A stretch of DNA of 64,000 bases from DASUNQ01 sp044866775. Lineage in GTDB: Bacteria > Acidobacteriota > Thermoanaerobaculia > Multivoradales > UBA5704. Of this stretch, positions 49,158 to 60,539 are shown piece after piece. The notes under the pieces are model-generated. The model was not told where the DNA came from. It worked only from the letters and a program-made list of their open reading frames with translations, and searched no databases. The stretch covers positions 1-64,000 of the forward strand of contig JBIOUG010000192.1 in NCBI GenBank assembly GCA_044866775.1, in the 5' to 3' direction. Made by a program: the position numbers and the translations under genes. Every line of letters begins with the position of its first letter. The first letter of the stretch is position 1.

Positions 49158-50470
49158 CCTCGCCCCTGCTCGACGAGGTGCTGGTCTCGCTCACTCGCCA
49201 GGGGCTGACGCGCAGCGAGGTGTACGCCAAGCGCGGGCGGTCGCGGCGGCTCGCGCTCTCGCCGGCGGGGGAGGTGGCGAGCTTCCACGAGGAGCGCGGC
49301 TGGGCGGTGCGGGCGGGCAGCGGGCGAGGCTCCTTCTTCGCCGCCGCGACGGGCGACCCCGACCCGGCGACCACCTGGCCGGAGATCGAGGCGCCGCCGC
49401 TGGCTCTGCCGGAGGCGGTCGCGCCGGCGGCGTGGAGCGAGCCGGGGGACTTCGCGGCGCCGTTGGTCGGCGAGGCGGACGGGCTGCGGCTGCTCGCGAG
49501 CATCGGGCGCGAGCTGGCGGCGGAGCTACCGGGCGCGCGGCTGCTCGCGGCGGTGCTCGAGGACGGCTCGAGCGAGGCCGAGCTGGCGAGCTCGCGCGGC
49601 GTGCGGGCGCGGGTGCGCGGGCGGGTGGCGGCGCTGCGCGTCGAGGCGGCGGGACCTTCGCCCGGCACGGCGCGCGCGGCGGTCTACGTGGCGGCGCGCG
49701 AGGCGCGGCGGTTCAGCGCCCCGGCGCTCGCGCGGCGCCTCGCCGACACGCTCTCGGTGCTCGCCGCCGGCGGGGTGCCCGAGGGCGGCCCGCAGCACGG
49801 TGCGGTGCTGCTCGCGCCGCCGGTCGGCACGCGGCTCCTCGCCGCTCTGCTGCCGCTCTTCGTCGGGCCGGCGGCGCCGGCGCTGGCCGACGCCTTCCGC
49901 GACCGCGACGGCCGGATCGGCTCCGCGGCGCTGACGCTCGTCGACGACGGACGCCTGCCGGGAGGCGCCTTCGAGGCCCCCGTGGACGGCGAAGGCGTCC
50001 CCTGCCGCGAGGCGGTGCTGGTCGAGCGCGGCGCCTACCGCGAGCCGCTCCTCGCCTGGTGGCAGGTGCGGCAGGAACAGACGGCCGCGGGCTGCGGCCG
50101 GCGCGCGAGCTGGCGCGACCTGCCGGCGCCGGGACCCACGCACCTCGCGCTGCGGCCCGATCCGAAGCTCGCCGTCGCCGCCCTGCTCGGCGGCATCGAC
50201 CGCGGCGCCTACCTGCTCGACACGACCGGCGCCCCGCGCCTCGACCTCGCAGGCGGCCGCTTCGCGCTTCCCGTCTGCGGTTTCGCCGTCTCCGGCGGCC
50301 GCGCCAGCGCGCCGCTCGCCCGCGCCTGGCTCGGCGGCGAGGTGCGGGTGCTGCTGCATGGCCTGCGGGGCGTGGCGCGCGACCTCACCTTCTTCCCTCT
50401 CGACGGCATGATCGGCTGCCCGAGCCTGCTGGTCGAGGGTCTCGAAGTGCGCTCGACGCCCCTCTGGTAA
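49154..50470 (+). CDS. pmbA: PmbA/TldE-type protein, probable CTG start
   Basis: A 438-residue protein from CTG 49154 (GTG 49178 gives 430). The CTG overlaps the tldD stop in a CTGA. GAGGT lies 5 bases before it, while the GTG has no ribosome site, and only the CTG start keeps PLLDEVLVSLTRQGL intact. The fold is TldD-like but there is no HExxxH motif, as expected for the non-catalytic partner. The C-terminus has FFPLDGMIGCPSLLVEGL. Adjacent tldD and pmbA form a heterodimeric peptidase. Confidence 0.83.
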   Translation: MTSPLLDEVLVSLTRQGLTRSEVYAKRGRSRRLALSPAGEVASFHEERGWAVRAGSGRGSFFAAATGDPDPATTWPEIEAPPLALPEAVAPAAWSEPGDFAAPLVGEADGLRLLASIGRELAAELPGARLLAAVLEDGSSEAELASSRGVRARVRGRVAALRVEAAGPSPGTARAAVYVAAREARRFSAPALARRLADTLSVLAAGGVPEGGPQHGAVLLAPPVGTRLLAALLPLFVGPAAPALADAFRDRDGRIGSAALTLVDDGRLPGGAFEAPVDGEGVPCREAVLVERGAYREPLLAWWQVRQEQTAAGCGRRASWRDLPAPGPTHLALRPDPKLAVAALLGGIDRGAYLLDTTGAPRLDLAGGRFALPVCGFAVSGGRASAPLARAWLGGEVRVLLHGLRGVARDLTFFPLDGMIGCPSLLVEGLEVRSTPLW

Positions 50471-50482
50471 CCTCCGGCCGCC

Positions 50483-51547
<1,065 letters not shown>

Positions 51548-51564
51548 AGCCCACGCGACCACGT

Positions 51565-52545
51565 CTAGCCAGCTCTCGTCGAGCGCGCCGGCCGCGGCGG
51601 CGCCAGGTCCAGCTCCAGGCGGCCGGTGCTCTGGATGCCGGGGCGGACGATGACGGTCGTTGACGGGGGCTCGACCGACTCCTCCGGGACCTGTCCCCGC
51701 CCCTCGGGGTCGGGCTGGTTCCAATTCGGTCCCGGCGGCGGGAAGTAGCCCTGCGGTGGGCGGGCGCGCGAGCCGCCGCGCAGGCCGCCCTGGGGAGCGG
51801 CCTGGTTCACCGCTCCGCCCTGGAGATTGCCCGGGCGCAGGACGCGCGAGCCGCCCGGCGTGGTTGGCGTGCCGGCCTGGCCGGGCGCCGCCGTGCCGCG
51901 GGTGCTCTGCGGCGCGCCGGCGACGTCGGTGGCCCCGGGCTGCGTGGCGGCTGGGACCTCGACCGGCGGCACCAGCAGCTCGGCGATGCGGTTCGGCTGC
52001 TCGTACACCGGCGGCGGCAGGATCTCCGGCTCGGCGGTGCGGTAGGCGCGCAGCATCGCCTGGGTCACCAGCTTGCTGTCGATGACCTGCGGGTTGACCT
52101 CGGGGAAAGCGAGCTGCGGATCGAGGCGGAAGGCCTCGGCATAGGCCGCGATCGCGCTCTCCTCGTGCCCGGAGGCTTCGAGCACGGTGCCGATCTGGAA
52201 GTGCGCCCAGGCGTGGCGCGGCTGCTGCTCGACGACCTGGCGGTACTGCCGGAGCGCCGGCCGCAGCTCGCTGCGCTGCTGGAGCAGCAGCGCCAGGTTG
52301 AAGCGCGCCGAAACGCGCTCGGGGTCGAGCTCGAGGGCGCGGCGGTAGGCCTCCTCGGCCTCGGCGGCGTTGCCGGCCATCTGCAGCAGGTTGCCGAGGT
52401 CGTTGAACACCGCGGCGTCCTGCGGCCGCTCGCGCGCCAGACGGCGCTGCACCTCGAGCGCCTTGGCGAGATTGGCGGGAACCGCCGCCCAGGCCGCGAG
52501 GGCCACGAGCGGCAGGATGAGAGCCCAGGTGATGAATCTACGCAC
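51565..52545 (-). CDS. Membrane-anchored TPR protein
   Basis: A 326-residue protein from GTG 52545, chosen because GAGGAG lies 7 bases upstream. An ATG at 52593 would place the terminator at 52559 inside the gene. The N-terminal membrane segment (FITWALILPLVALAAWAAV, residues 4-22) is followed by three TPR units (about 45-150: NDLGNLLQMAGNAAEAEEAY, FNLALLLQQRSELRPAL, FQIGTVLEASGHEES). After that comes a Pro/Gly/Gln-rich unstructured C-terminus of about 150 residues. The TPR part would lie in the periplasm. Partner unknown. Confidence 0.75.
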   Translation of the reverse strand: MRRFITWALILPLVALAAWAAVPANLAKALEVQRRLARERPQDAAVFNDLGNLLQMAGNAAEAEEAYRRALELDPERVSARFNLALLLQQRSELRPALRQYRQVVEQQPRHAWAHFQIGTVLEASGHEESAIAAYAEAFRLDPQLAFPEVNPQVIDSKLVTQAMLRAYRTAEPEILPPPVYEQPNRIAELLVPPVEVPAATQPGATDVAGAPQSTRGTAAPGQAGTPTTPGGSRVLRPGNLQGGAVNQAAPQGGLRGGSRARPPQGYFPPPGPNWNQPDPEGRGQVPEESVEPPSTTVIVRPGIQSTGRLELDLAPPRPARSTRAG

Positions 52546-52558
52546 GTCGTATCTCCTC

Positions 52559-52585
52559 AAAAACGGCGCGAAAGCCTTCGCGCCG
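52559..52585 (-). terminator. Rho-independent terminator, palindromic repeat copy 2
   Basis: On the minus strand CGGCGCGAA-GGCT-TTCGCGCCG is followed directly by TTTTT. It ends transcription of the gene at 52590 and sits just ahead of the TPR gene's ribosome site. The stem is a one-mismatch member of the GGCGCGAAAGCTTTCGCGCC family. Confidence 0.75.
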
Positions 52586-52589
52586 TGCC

Positions 52590-53261
52590 TCAAGAGGCTC
52601 CCGGGCTGCCAATCGGCCTCGCCTTGAGCTTCTTCTTGCCGTCGTCGTCGGTGATCCGGAACTGCACCTGCGTGCAGCCGGTCTTGGAACGGATGGCCGC
52701 CGCTTGGCGCGCCAGGTAGGTCTCGAAGCTCGCCAGGTCGAAGCGCGGCCCGTCCTGCGGTCCGGCGGCGAGCCCGACGTAGAGCGCCTCGACCACCTCC
52801 GGCGCCGGCGTCTCGCCGACCACGACGCCGCGCTCGACGTCGAGGCGCGCGGCCTCGAGCGGCGCCGGCCGGTGTCCGCCGCGCCGGCCCTCCTCGGCGT
52901 CGCGCAGCCGGCGGTTGAACAGCTCGTTGTAGCTGTTGAACCGCGATTCGAGGTCGGCGAGACGGAAGTTGTCGGCCGCGGCCCGGAAGGTGGTGTTGCG
53001 CAGCCCGCGGAGCCGCGCCTGGATGCGCCCGCGCAGCTCTTCCGGCGGCAGCGCCAGGGCGCCGTTGAAGAAGCGCTCGAACTCCACCTGGAGCTGGCGG
53101 ATCTCCTGGGCGAGCTGGTCGAAGAGCTGGCTCGGGGCGGCCGGCTGCGCAGCGGCCTCGGCGGCCTGCGCGGCGCGGGCGCGGGCCGCGGCGTCGGGAG
53201 CGGTGGCCTCGGCGGCGGCGCGGCCGGGCGGCGCCGCGGCCCCGCGCAGCGACGGCGACAC
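52590..53261 (-). CDS. Uncharacterised protein, MXAN_5187-like C-terminal region
   Basis: At least 223 residues. GTG 53261 and ATG 53354 are possible starts, and both have weak ribosome sites. The N-terminus is Ala/Pro-rich. A helical region follows (QLAQEIRQLQVEFERFFNGA and FRAAADNFRLADLESRFNSY) that resembles the helical core of the MXAN_5187 C-terminal family, though only by general pattern. The C-terminus contains TYLARQAAAIRSKTGC and FRITDDDGKKKLKARPI. It has no signal peptide. The terminator at 52559 ends it. Function unknown. Confidence 0.6.
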   Translation of the reverse strand: MSPSLRGAAAPPGRAAAEATAPDAAARARAAQAAEAAAQPAAPSQLFDQLAQEIRQLQVEFERFFNGALALPPEELRGRIQARLRGLRNTTFRAAADNFRLADLESRFNSYNELFNRRLRDAEEGRRGGHRPAPLEAARLDVERGVVVGETPAPEVVEALYVGLAAGPQDGPRFDLASFETYLARQAAAIRSKTGCTQVQFRITDDDGKKKLKARPIGSPGAS

Positions 53262-53325
53262 CGCGGCGGGACCGGGGGCGGTCCGGCCGGGCGTCCCCCG
53301 TGTCGGGCTAGTATCCTTCCTGAGA

Positions 53326-53546
53326 ATGGCAGCCCCCGATGCGCGTCGCCTCATCCCGTCGGTCGATCGGCTCCTGGGCGACCCGAGGATCGCGAGCCTC
53401 GTCCCATTATACGGACGCGATCTCGTGAGGGTCCAAGCGCGGCACGAGGTCGAGACGCTGCGCAGCCGCCTGCTGCTCGATCTGCGGACCGTCGATCCCG
53501 AAGACGATCCCGCCCTGGTCGCCGCCGTCCGCGCCGCGCTCGCGGG

Positions 53547-53550
<4 letters not shown>
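53326..53550 (+). CDS. SelA N-terminal-domain-only ORF
   Basis: A 74-residue protein beginning MAAPDARRLIPSVDRLLGDP and containing PLYGRDLVRVQARHEVETLR. This matches the N-terminal domain (PF12390-type) of selenocysteine synthase SelA, which contacts tRNA-Sec. The PLP-binding catalytic part of about 380 residues is missing. Its TGA overlaps the ATG of the NtrC-type regulator (ATGA), so the two are coupled. It may be a remnant of a full selA or a reused tRNA-binding or helical module. No selB, selD or tRNA-Sec is in the window. Confidence 0.6.
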
Positions 53551-54841
<1,291 letters not shown>

Positions 54842-54845
<4 letters not shown>

Positions 54846-54885
54846 GAGCCCGCCGCCCTGGGCGGGCGGCGGAAAGCGCTCCTAG
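54842..54885 (+). terminator. Hairpin overlapping the regulator stop codon
   Basis: CTAGGAGC (54842-54849) pairs with GCTCCTAG (54878-54885), with GC-rich pairing inside. The 15-base string TAGGAGCCCGCCGCC recurs at 54922, so the region looks like a duplicated repeat. Confidence 0.4.
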
Positions 54886-54900
54886 CGATTGATCGGAGTC

Positions 54901-54920
54901 GGCGCGAAAGCTTTCGCGCC
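54901..54920. repeat. Palindromic repeat GGCGCGAAAGCTTTCGCGCC, copy 3
   Basis: A perfect 20-bp palindrome between the convergent regulator and FxLYD-type genes. The flanks (ATCGGAG to the left, CTTA to the right) match the copy at 46224. Confidence 0.6.
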
Positions 54921-54936
54921 TTAGGAGCCCGCCGCC

Positions 54937-55677
54937 TCAGCGGTCGCCCGGCGGTGACGGCGCGGTGGGCTCCGGGCTGCGGCGGAGGCGCATGCTGGTG
55001 GCCTCGAACTTGACCGCGGCGAAGGCGAAGATGCCCGGGAAGTCGGCGCGGAAGCTCGCCGCCTCGCCGGCCGGGATCGCCGTCGTCGTGAGCGCCGCTT
55101 GCGCCGTGCCGACGACTTGCCCCGTCTCGTCGTAGAGGCGCACCAGGAGCGTCGCGCCCGTGACGGTCTCGCTGCCGCCGTTGCGCAGCGCGCCGGAGAT
55201 GACGACGTGCTCGTCGCTCGCGTCGGCCTGGCGCTCCCAGGCGCTCACCACGAGCGGGCTCGCGGCCGGCTCTTCCGCGGCGGCCGCCTCCGCCTCGCCG
55301 CCGGTCGCCGGCGCCTTCTCCGGCGCCGCAGCGGGCGGCGGCGCGGGCGCGGCGCGGCGCGGGAAGTCCTTGTCGGTGAGCACCCGCACCGCCTTGCGCT
55401 TTTCCGGTGCGCGCTTCTCCGGCGCTGCGGCGGCCGCGGTCTTGGCCTCCGCGGTCGCCGCGCGGCTGGCTTCGAGGTTGACCTCGGCCACCCGCAGCGA
55501 TGCGAGGTCGCCGGCCGCGGTGGTGAAGATCACCAGCTTGCCCTTGACCTCCCACGCCCCCTTGGTCTCGACGCGGGCCCCGTCGCGCGTCACCAGCCAG
55601 TCGGCGCGCACGGGCGGCGCCGCGAGCGCGGCCGCCAGGACGAGGCCGGCGGCCAGGGTGGGAGTGGCTCGGCGCAT
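54937..55677 (-). CDS. Secreted FxLYD-type domain protein of the pilus operon
   Basis: A 246-residue protein with a signal peptide (residues 1-25, ending in RADW). Near residues 27-70 it has a beta segment LVTRDGARVETKGAWEVKGK, then an Ala/Glu/Lys-rich linker. The C-terminal beta-sandwich (about 145-230) contains ISGALRNGGSETVTGA and LLVRLYDETGQVVG, typical of FxLYD domains. Its ATG overlaps the pilY1 stop by one base, so it is the last gene of the pil operon. Its role in pilus assembly is inferred from position only. Confidence 0.7.
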   Translation of the reverse strand: MRRATPTLAAGLVLAAALAAPPVRADWLVTRDGARVETKGAWEVKGKLVIFTTAAGDLASLRVAEVNLEASRAATAEAKTAAAAAPEKRAPEKRKAVRVLTDKDFPRRAAPAPPPAAAPEKAPATGGEAEAAAAEEPAASPLVVSAWERQADASDEHVVISGALRNGGSETVTGATLLVRLYDETGQVVGTAQAALTTTAIPAGEAASFRADFPGIFAFAAVKFEATSMRLRRSPEPTAPSPPGDR

Positions 55678-58600
55678 CAATGCTCCCTCCAGTTCTTCTC
55701 GACGATGCAGATCGGCACCGGGGCGATGAAGACGACGCCGGTGTCGGCGCTGATCGTCTTGATGTCGACGCGGTAGTTGGCGAACTTGCAGTTGGCCGGG
55801 AAGAGCTTCTTCAGCTCCTCCATGACGGCCTTCAGGTTCTCGGTCAGCTCGTCGGCGTTGGACCCCGGCGCCTCGGCGAGCGGGTTCTTGCTCTGCCCCT
55901 GCTCGGTGTAGGGGTTGGTGACGAAGGTCGAGACCTCGAAGAAGCGGGTCGGCAGGTTCGAGGCGTTTTTCATGAAGGCATCGCCGTTGGTGGTGTTGAC
56001 GACGAAGACGCGGCTGGTGCCGCCGCGCGAGCAGAGGTCGTTGCGGGTGTTCTCGTGGCACTCGCCGGTGATCGGGTCGATCGTGCCCTCGCAGGTGATC
56101 GGGTTGAAGGTCGAGAAGAAGCTGACGCCCGAGAGCGCGAACGGATCGGTGATCACCCGCTCCTCGACCGCCAGCACCAGATACCAGCCCTTGTTGCCGA
56201 CGCCGCGCCCCTCGTCGAGCAGGAAGCGGCCGCCGGTCGGGGCCTGCGCCACGGTGAGCCGCTGCAGGCGCGTCTCGGTCAAGGGCAGCTCGGCGGGGGG
56301 GACCTGGTCGGTGTCGTCGACGAAGATGTAGAAGCGGCCGTCCTGGTTCTCCTTCTGCCACAGGTCCTCGCGGTTGCCGGTGCCGAAGGAGATCGCGTAG
56401 CGGCCGAGCTCGGCGACGAAGATGACGGATGGCCGGAAGTAGATCGGGCGCCCGGCGATCGCCGGCAGCGGCGCCAGCGCCGCCGAGCTGGTCTTGAAGA
56501 TCGCCTTCGGCGCCCAGAAGGTCGTGGGAACGCGCTCGACGTCGTGCAGCAGCTTGTCGACGCCGAGCGCCGACTGCGTGGTCAAGGCGGGGAACTGGCC
56601 GGCGTCCTCCCGGCCCAGGTCGACGCGGTAGAGCGTCCCCGCCAGCGTGCCGATGTAGATGCGGTCGAGGTAGCCGTCCTGGTCGGTGTCCACCGCCGCC
56701 GGCTCGCTCGGCGCAGACTCGGCGGCGTCCTCCGCGGTCACGCCTGGCACCGGACCCTCGAACCGCCGCTTGTAGAGCGCCTCGCCGGTCTCGATGTCGA
56801 CCATGTAGAGCCACTGCCCGCTGCGCGGCGCGGTCTTGAAGTCGGGGTCGGGGAAGCCGCCGCCGAAGACCGCGACGTACTTGTCGACGGTCGCGCCGCC
56901 CTGGCGCACCCGGATGCGGCCGATGTTCGGCACCGACCAGGTGAAGCCGAGGTCCGGCACCGGATCGAGCACCCCGTCGCGGTCGAAGTCCGCCATGTCC
57001 TCGTCGAGCGCGATGCGCTGGCCGCTCGCGTCGACGACGCTGTCGTCGAACTCCCAGACCGCGGCGGGGAAGGGGACCGGGCCGCAGTTGCCGGGCAGCG
57101 CGCCGCCGGCCGCGGCGCAGGATGGCACGTAGACGCCGTCGGGGTCGGGCACGTTTTCGGCGCCGATCTGGTCGGGCTGCGTGATGTCGAGCGCGTAGTA
57201 GCCCTTCTCACCCTCGCGCAGGCCGCCGATCAGCACCGTCCGCCACTCGCGCTCGGCGACGACCGGCGTGCCGTCGTGCTCCGGGTCGATGAAGACGTCC
57301 GCCACCGAGACCGAGCCGTCCACCGCCCACGGGCGCTTGTCGGTCTCGGCGATGGCGGTGAGCTTGGGCATCGCCGCCCGCGGGATGTAGGCGAAGACCT
57401 CCCGGCCGGTGCCGTTGTCGTACTCGTCGGTCAAGGACTTGGGCGAGAAGTGGTCGGACGCCGTCTCGCGGAAGATGCCGGCGTCGAAGGCGTGCAGCAT
57501 GCCGTCGTTGCCGCCGACGAAGAGGAGCTTGCGCCGCTTCTGGTGCCGGATCGTGAAGTCGCGATAGCCGGGCAGGTTGCCGGCGAAATAGCGGGTGTTC
57601 GACGGGCCGCCGACCACCAGCGGGTTGGAGTGGAAGACGTCGCCGAGGATGAAGCTGATGGGCTTGGTGGTCTGCGCCCCGGTGCTCGGATCGACGACGG
57701 TGACGACGTCGTTCTTGACCGCGTAGGTGAAGTCGATGACCGCGTTGGCGCGAATCTCGGCGTCGGCCTCGGAGTCGGTGTCGCCGAGGAGGAAGGGGAT
57801 GCCGAGCCCGCGCCAGAGGTCGCGCTTGACCCCGATGTCCGTGGTGGCGTCGGTCTTCACGAAGAGCTGGCGCGTGGTGGGCCAGAAGCCGCTCGTCGTC
57901 GGCTGCGAGTAGAAGACGCGGCGCTGGTTGTCGCCGCTGCCGACGCCGCTCGCTTGCTTCTTGATCTCGACGCCGGAGTCCCAGAGGAAGCACTCCGAAA
58001 GCAGGTTCTTGGCCAGGCACTGCTGCGTCAGGTCGGGGCGCCGGGTGAGGTCGTCGACCGGCAGCGGCTTCAGGAACGACTTGACGTGGCCGTCCCAGAT
58101 CGAGCGGGCGTTGATGGGCGTGAAGTCGGTCAGGAAGATCGTCTGGTCGGCGATCGCCTGCACCGACGGCACGGCCGCCGAGGCGAAGGAGCGAGCCTCC
58201 TCGCGGATCTCGCCCAGGATGCGCTTGAGCTCGTCCTTGAGCGACTGCGGGTCCTGCGGGCAGACCAGATCGCCCTTGCCGTTCTGCGCCATGCACTTCA
58301 GGGGGTTTCCCACCGAGCTGCAGTTCTGGCCATAGGCGATGACCCAGGTGCGCACGTCGGACTTGGAGTTGAGGTCGGCGGTGTCGGCGCAGGGGTTCTC
58401 CCCCGGGCAGGTGTCATCGCCGTCGCTGATGACGATGAGGTACGGGCGCCGGCAGCCCCAGGAGCTGTCGTTGCCGAGCGCCACCTCCTCCCAGCCGTTG
58501 GTGTCGTAGGCGCTGTCCTTGCACTTGTTCCCTTCGCCCCGGTAGAAGCAGCGGAAGTCGACGACCGACTTGCCGAGCGGCGTCAGGCCGCCGGCGACGA

Positions 58601-59906
58601 GGGGCCGCAGCACGCGGCCGGTGATCGGGTCGCTCGCGAGCTGCAGCGTGTCGGTCGCCGCCGACACCGGCGGGTCGGTGAAGTAGGAGGCGATGGCGAA
58701 GTCAGGCGCCCCGGCGGCGTTCGTGCCCGGAGCCAACCGCTCGAGCAGAGCGCTCTTGTTGGTCACCCGCCAGTCGAGGGGCAGGAGGTCGCCGCGGTCC
58801 ATGACGCGCCAGGTACCGAAGGTCGGGTCGGCGGTGGTGCCGCGCATCAGGTTGAAGCAGGAGGCGGGCAGGCCGGGGATCTTGCACACCTGATCGTTCG
58901 GCGTCACCGCGGCGGTGTCGTAGTTGCCCTCCCAGCCGATGCCGGAGAAGGGGTGCGGGTCGTTGCAGCTCGAGGTGAGGGAGAAGTCGTTGCTCGGCCA
59001 GAACGCCGGGACCGGCTCCGCCGGGGTCACGCCGTCGGCGATCAGGAACGACGTCCAGAGCCGCAGCTTGACGTTGTGCGTCGGGTAGTTCCGGTCGAAG
59101 ACGGCGTCGTTGCTCCCGGAGCAGGTGTGGAGCGGGCCGATCTTCTCGACCCGCCGGAGGTCGAAGGTGACGTGCAGGTCGTCCTCGCCGAGCGCCGCGT
59201 TGGGGCTGCCGTCGGGCTTGTTGCCGGGGCGGTTGACGGTGAGCAGGTAGACGCGGTTGCTCGCGGTCACCCAGAGCCGCGTTTCAGTGCCGCCCAAGTT
59301 GAGCTTGGCGAAGCGGTTGATCTTCTCGCGGTTCGTGTTGCCGAGGGTACTGCTCCACGGCAGCGGCGCGGGACAGGAGCCGGCCACGCCGGGCGTGCCG
59401 ATCGGGTAGTGCGGGCCGAAGGTCAGCACGTCGCCCTCGACGTCGTCGAAGTCCTGGCCGGTCGTGGGATCCACCCGGATGGGCCCATCCGGGTCGGGCG
59501 CGGGATAGCCGAGCTGGTCGTCGAGCCAGGCCTGCGGCGCCGCGTCCTCGGCGTAGTAGAGCCAGTGCTTGCTCGTCGGCTTGAAGTCGTCCTGGTTCAG
59601 GGCGGCGAAGCCGAAGTGGACGTCGTCGACCTCGCTCATCACCTCGTGGAGGACCTTCTTGGCCGAATAGATCTTCGAGCGCGGATCGTCGCCGCCGGCG
59701 TGCAGCCACGAGTTGTTCGGGGCGAGCGCCATCGACGCCGAGGTGTCGAGGATGATGAAGACGTAGGGCTTCGCGGTGTCGAAGCGCAGCAGGTCGGTGT
59801 CGTCCGGGAAGGCCGGCGGGCTGCCGCCGAGCAACAAGGCGCAGACGGTCGCCGCCAGCACGGCGGCGGGAACGAGGCTGCGCAGCGGATGGCGAGGTCG
59901 GGACAT
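55677..59906 (-). CDS. pilY1: PilY1-type type IV pilus adhesin/tip protein
   Basis: A 1409-residue protein with signal peptide (1-35). The N-terminal region has a von Willebrand-like fold with the MIDAS start ILDTSASM (about residue 52). The C-terminal half is the PilY1 beta-propeller: GGNDGMLHAFDAG (about 800) and a calcium site in DTDQDGYLDRIYIGTLAG (about 1070). PilY1 promotes pilus extension, adhesion and surface sensing. GGAGGC lies upstream of the ATG. The gene follows pilX by 19 bp. Confidence 0.9.
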   Translation of the reverse strand: MSRPRHPLRSLVPAAVLAATVCALLLGGSPPAFPDDTDLLRFDTAKPYVFIILDTSASMALAPNNSWLHAGGDDPRSKIYSAKKVLHEVMSEVDDVHFGFAALNQDDFKPTSKHWLYYAEDAAPQAWLDDQLGYPAPDPDGPIRVDPTTGQDFDDVEGDVLTFGPHYPIGTPGVAGSCPAPLPWSSTLGNTNREKINRFAKLNLGGTETRLWVTASNRVYLLTVNRPGNKPDGSPNAALGEDDLHVTFDLRRVEKIGPLHTCSGSNDAVFDRNYPTHNVKLRLWTSFLIADGVTPAEPVPAFWPSNDFSLTSSCNDPHPFSGIGWEGNYDTAAVTPNDQVCKIPGLPASCFNLMRGTTADPTFGTWRVMDRGDLLPLDWRVTNKSALLERLAPGTNAAGAPDFAIASYFTDPPVSAATDTLQLASDPITGRVLRPLVAGGLTPLGKSVVDFRCFYRGEGNKCKDSAYDTNGWEEVALGNDSSWGCRRPYLIVISDGDDTCPGENPCADTADLNSKSDVRTWVIAYGQNCSSVGNPLKCMAQNGKGDLVCPQDPQSLKDELKRILGEIREEARSFASAAVPSVQAIADQTIFLTDFTPINARSIWDGHVKSFLKPLPVDDLTRRPDLTQQCLAKNLLSECFLWDSGVEIKKQASGVGSGDNQRRVFYSQPTTSGFWPTTRQLFVKTDATTDIGVKRDLWRGLGIPFLLGDTDSEADAEIRANAVIDFTYAVKNDVVTVVDPSTGAQTTKPISFILGDVFHSNPLVVGGPSNTRYFAGNLPGYRDFTIRHQKRRKLLFVGGNDGMLHAFDAGIFRETASDHFSPKSLTDEYDNGTGREVFAYIPRAAMPKLTAIAETDKRPWAVDGSVSVADVFIDPEHDGTPVVAEREWRTVLIGGLREGEKGYYALDITQPDQIGAENVPDPDGVYVPSCAAAGGALPGNCGPVPFPAAVWEFDDSVVDASGQRIALDEDMADFDRDGVLDPVPDLGFTWSVPNIGRIRVRQGGATVDKYVAVFGGGFPDPDFKTAPRSGQWLYMVDIETGEALYKRRFEGPVPGVTAEDAAESAPSEPAAVDTDQDGYLDRIYIGTLAGTLYRVDLGREDAGQFPALTTQSALGVDKLLHDVERVPTTFWAPKAIFKTSSAALAPLPAIAGRPIYFRPSVIFVAELGRYAISFGTGNREDLWQKENQDGRFYIFVDDTDQVPPAELPLTETRLQRLTVAQAPTGGRFLLDEGRGVGNKGWYLVLAVEERVITDPFALSGVSFFSTFNPITCEGTIDPITGECHENTRNDLCSRGGTSRVFVVNTTNGDAFMKNASNLPTRFFEVSTFVTNPYTEQGQSKNPLAEAPGSNADELTENLKAVMEELKKLFPANCKFANYRVDIKTISADTGVVFIAPVPICIVEKNWREH

Positions 59907-59925
59907 AGCGTGCCTCCGGCTCCCT

Positions 59926-60504
59926 CTAGAACTTGATGTCGGCGAGCGCGGCCGGGTCGTTGGCGGCGGCGTAGGCGTCGGGGCTCGCCTTCCAGGGCTG
60001 GACCTCGACCATGGCGCTGATCACCTTCTGCGCCACCGGCGTCCGGCTCGAGCCGGCGTCGAGGGTGGCGAAGCGGGCGGCGCGCACGGTCACCGCGTGA
60101 TTGATCTTGCGGAAGGCGCGCTCGTTGTAGGCGCCCGCGTTGTTGATCTCGCAGAGGTTGCAGGGCGAGTCGAGGATCGGATAGAAGGGCGAGACGTTGA
60201 CCTGGTTGCCGATCTGCACCTTGCCGCTGACCAGCGCCACGCCGCTGTCGGTGACGAGATAGCTGCGCTGCGAATGATCGCTGGTCACCAGGGCGGTGGC
60301 GGTGGCGAGCTCGATGCCGGCGTCGGCGGCGTAGAAGACGCGGCTGATCGTCTTCTCGTTGGCCCCCACCTGCATCTCCGTCTGGGTGACCAGGGCGAGC
60401 GCCAGGCCGAAGATCGTGAGCACCACGAGCACCACCAGGACCGCCACGTAGGCGCTCCCCCGCTCGCCGCGGCGGCCGGCCGAAAGATGTCCGTTGTCGT
60501 GCAT
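59926..60504 (-). CDS. pilX: PilX-like minor pilin
   Basis: A 192-residue protein from ATG 60504 with GGAGAAG upstream. The N-terminus GERGSAYVAVLVVLVVLTIF and the following VFYAADAGIELA match PilX_N-type minor pilins, which lack the usual GFTL cleavage context. A pair of Cys (CNLC) lies near residue 118. Minor pilins of this class prime pilus assembly together with PilV, PilW and PilY1. Confidence 0.82.
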   Translation of the reverse strand: MHDNGHLSAGRRGERGSAYVAVLVVLVVLTIFGLALALVTQTEMQVGANEKTISRVFYAADAGIELATATALVTSDHSQRSYLVTDSGVALVSGKVQIGNQVNVSPFYPILDSPCNLCEINNAGAYNERAFRKINHAVTVRAARFATLDAGSSRTPVAQKVISAMVEVQPWKASPDAYAAANDPAALADIKF

Positions 60505-60539
60505 CGTCGCTTCTCCAGTCGTTGCGATCGGCCGGCGGC

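Noticed and set aside
55680..59936. 1418-codon open frame on the plus strand
   Set aside because: Antisense to pilY1, low-complexity composition and no ribosome site; pilY1 has a signal peptide and recognisable motifs on the other strand.
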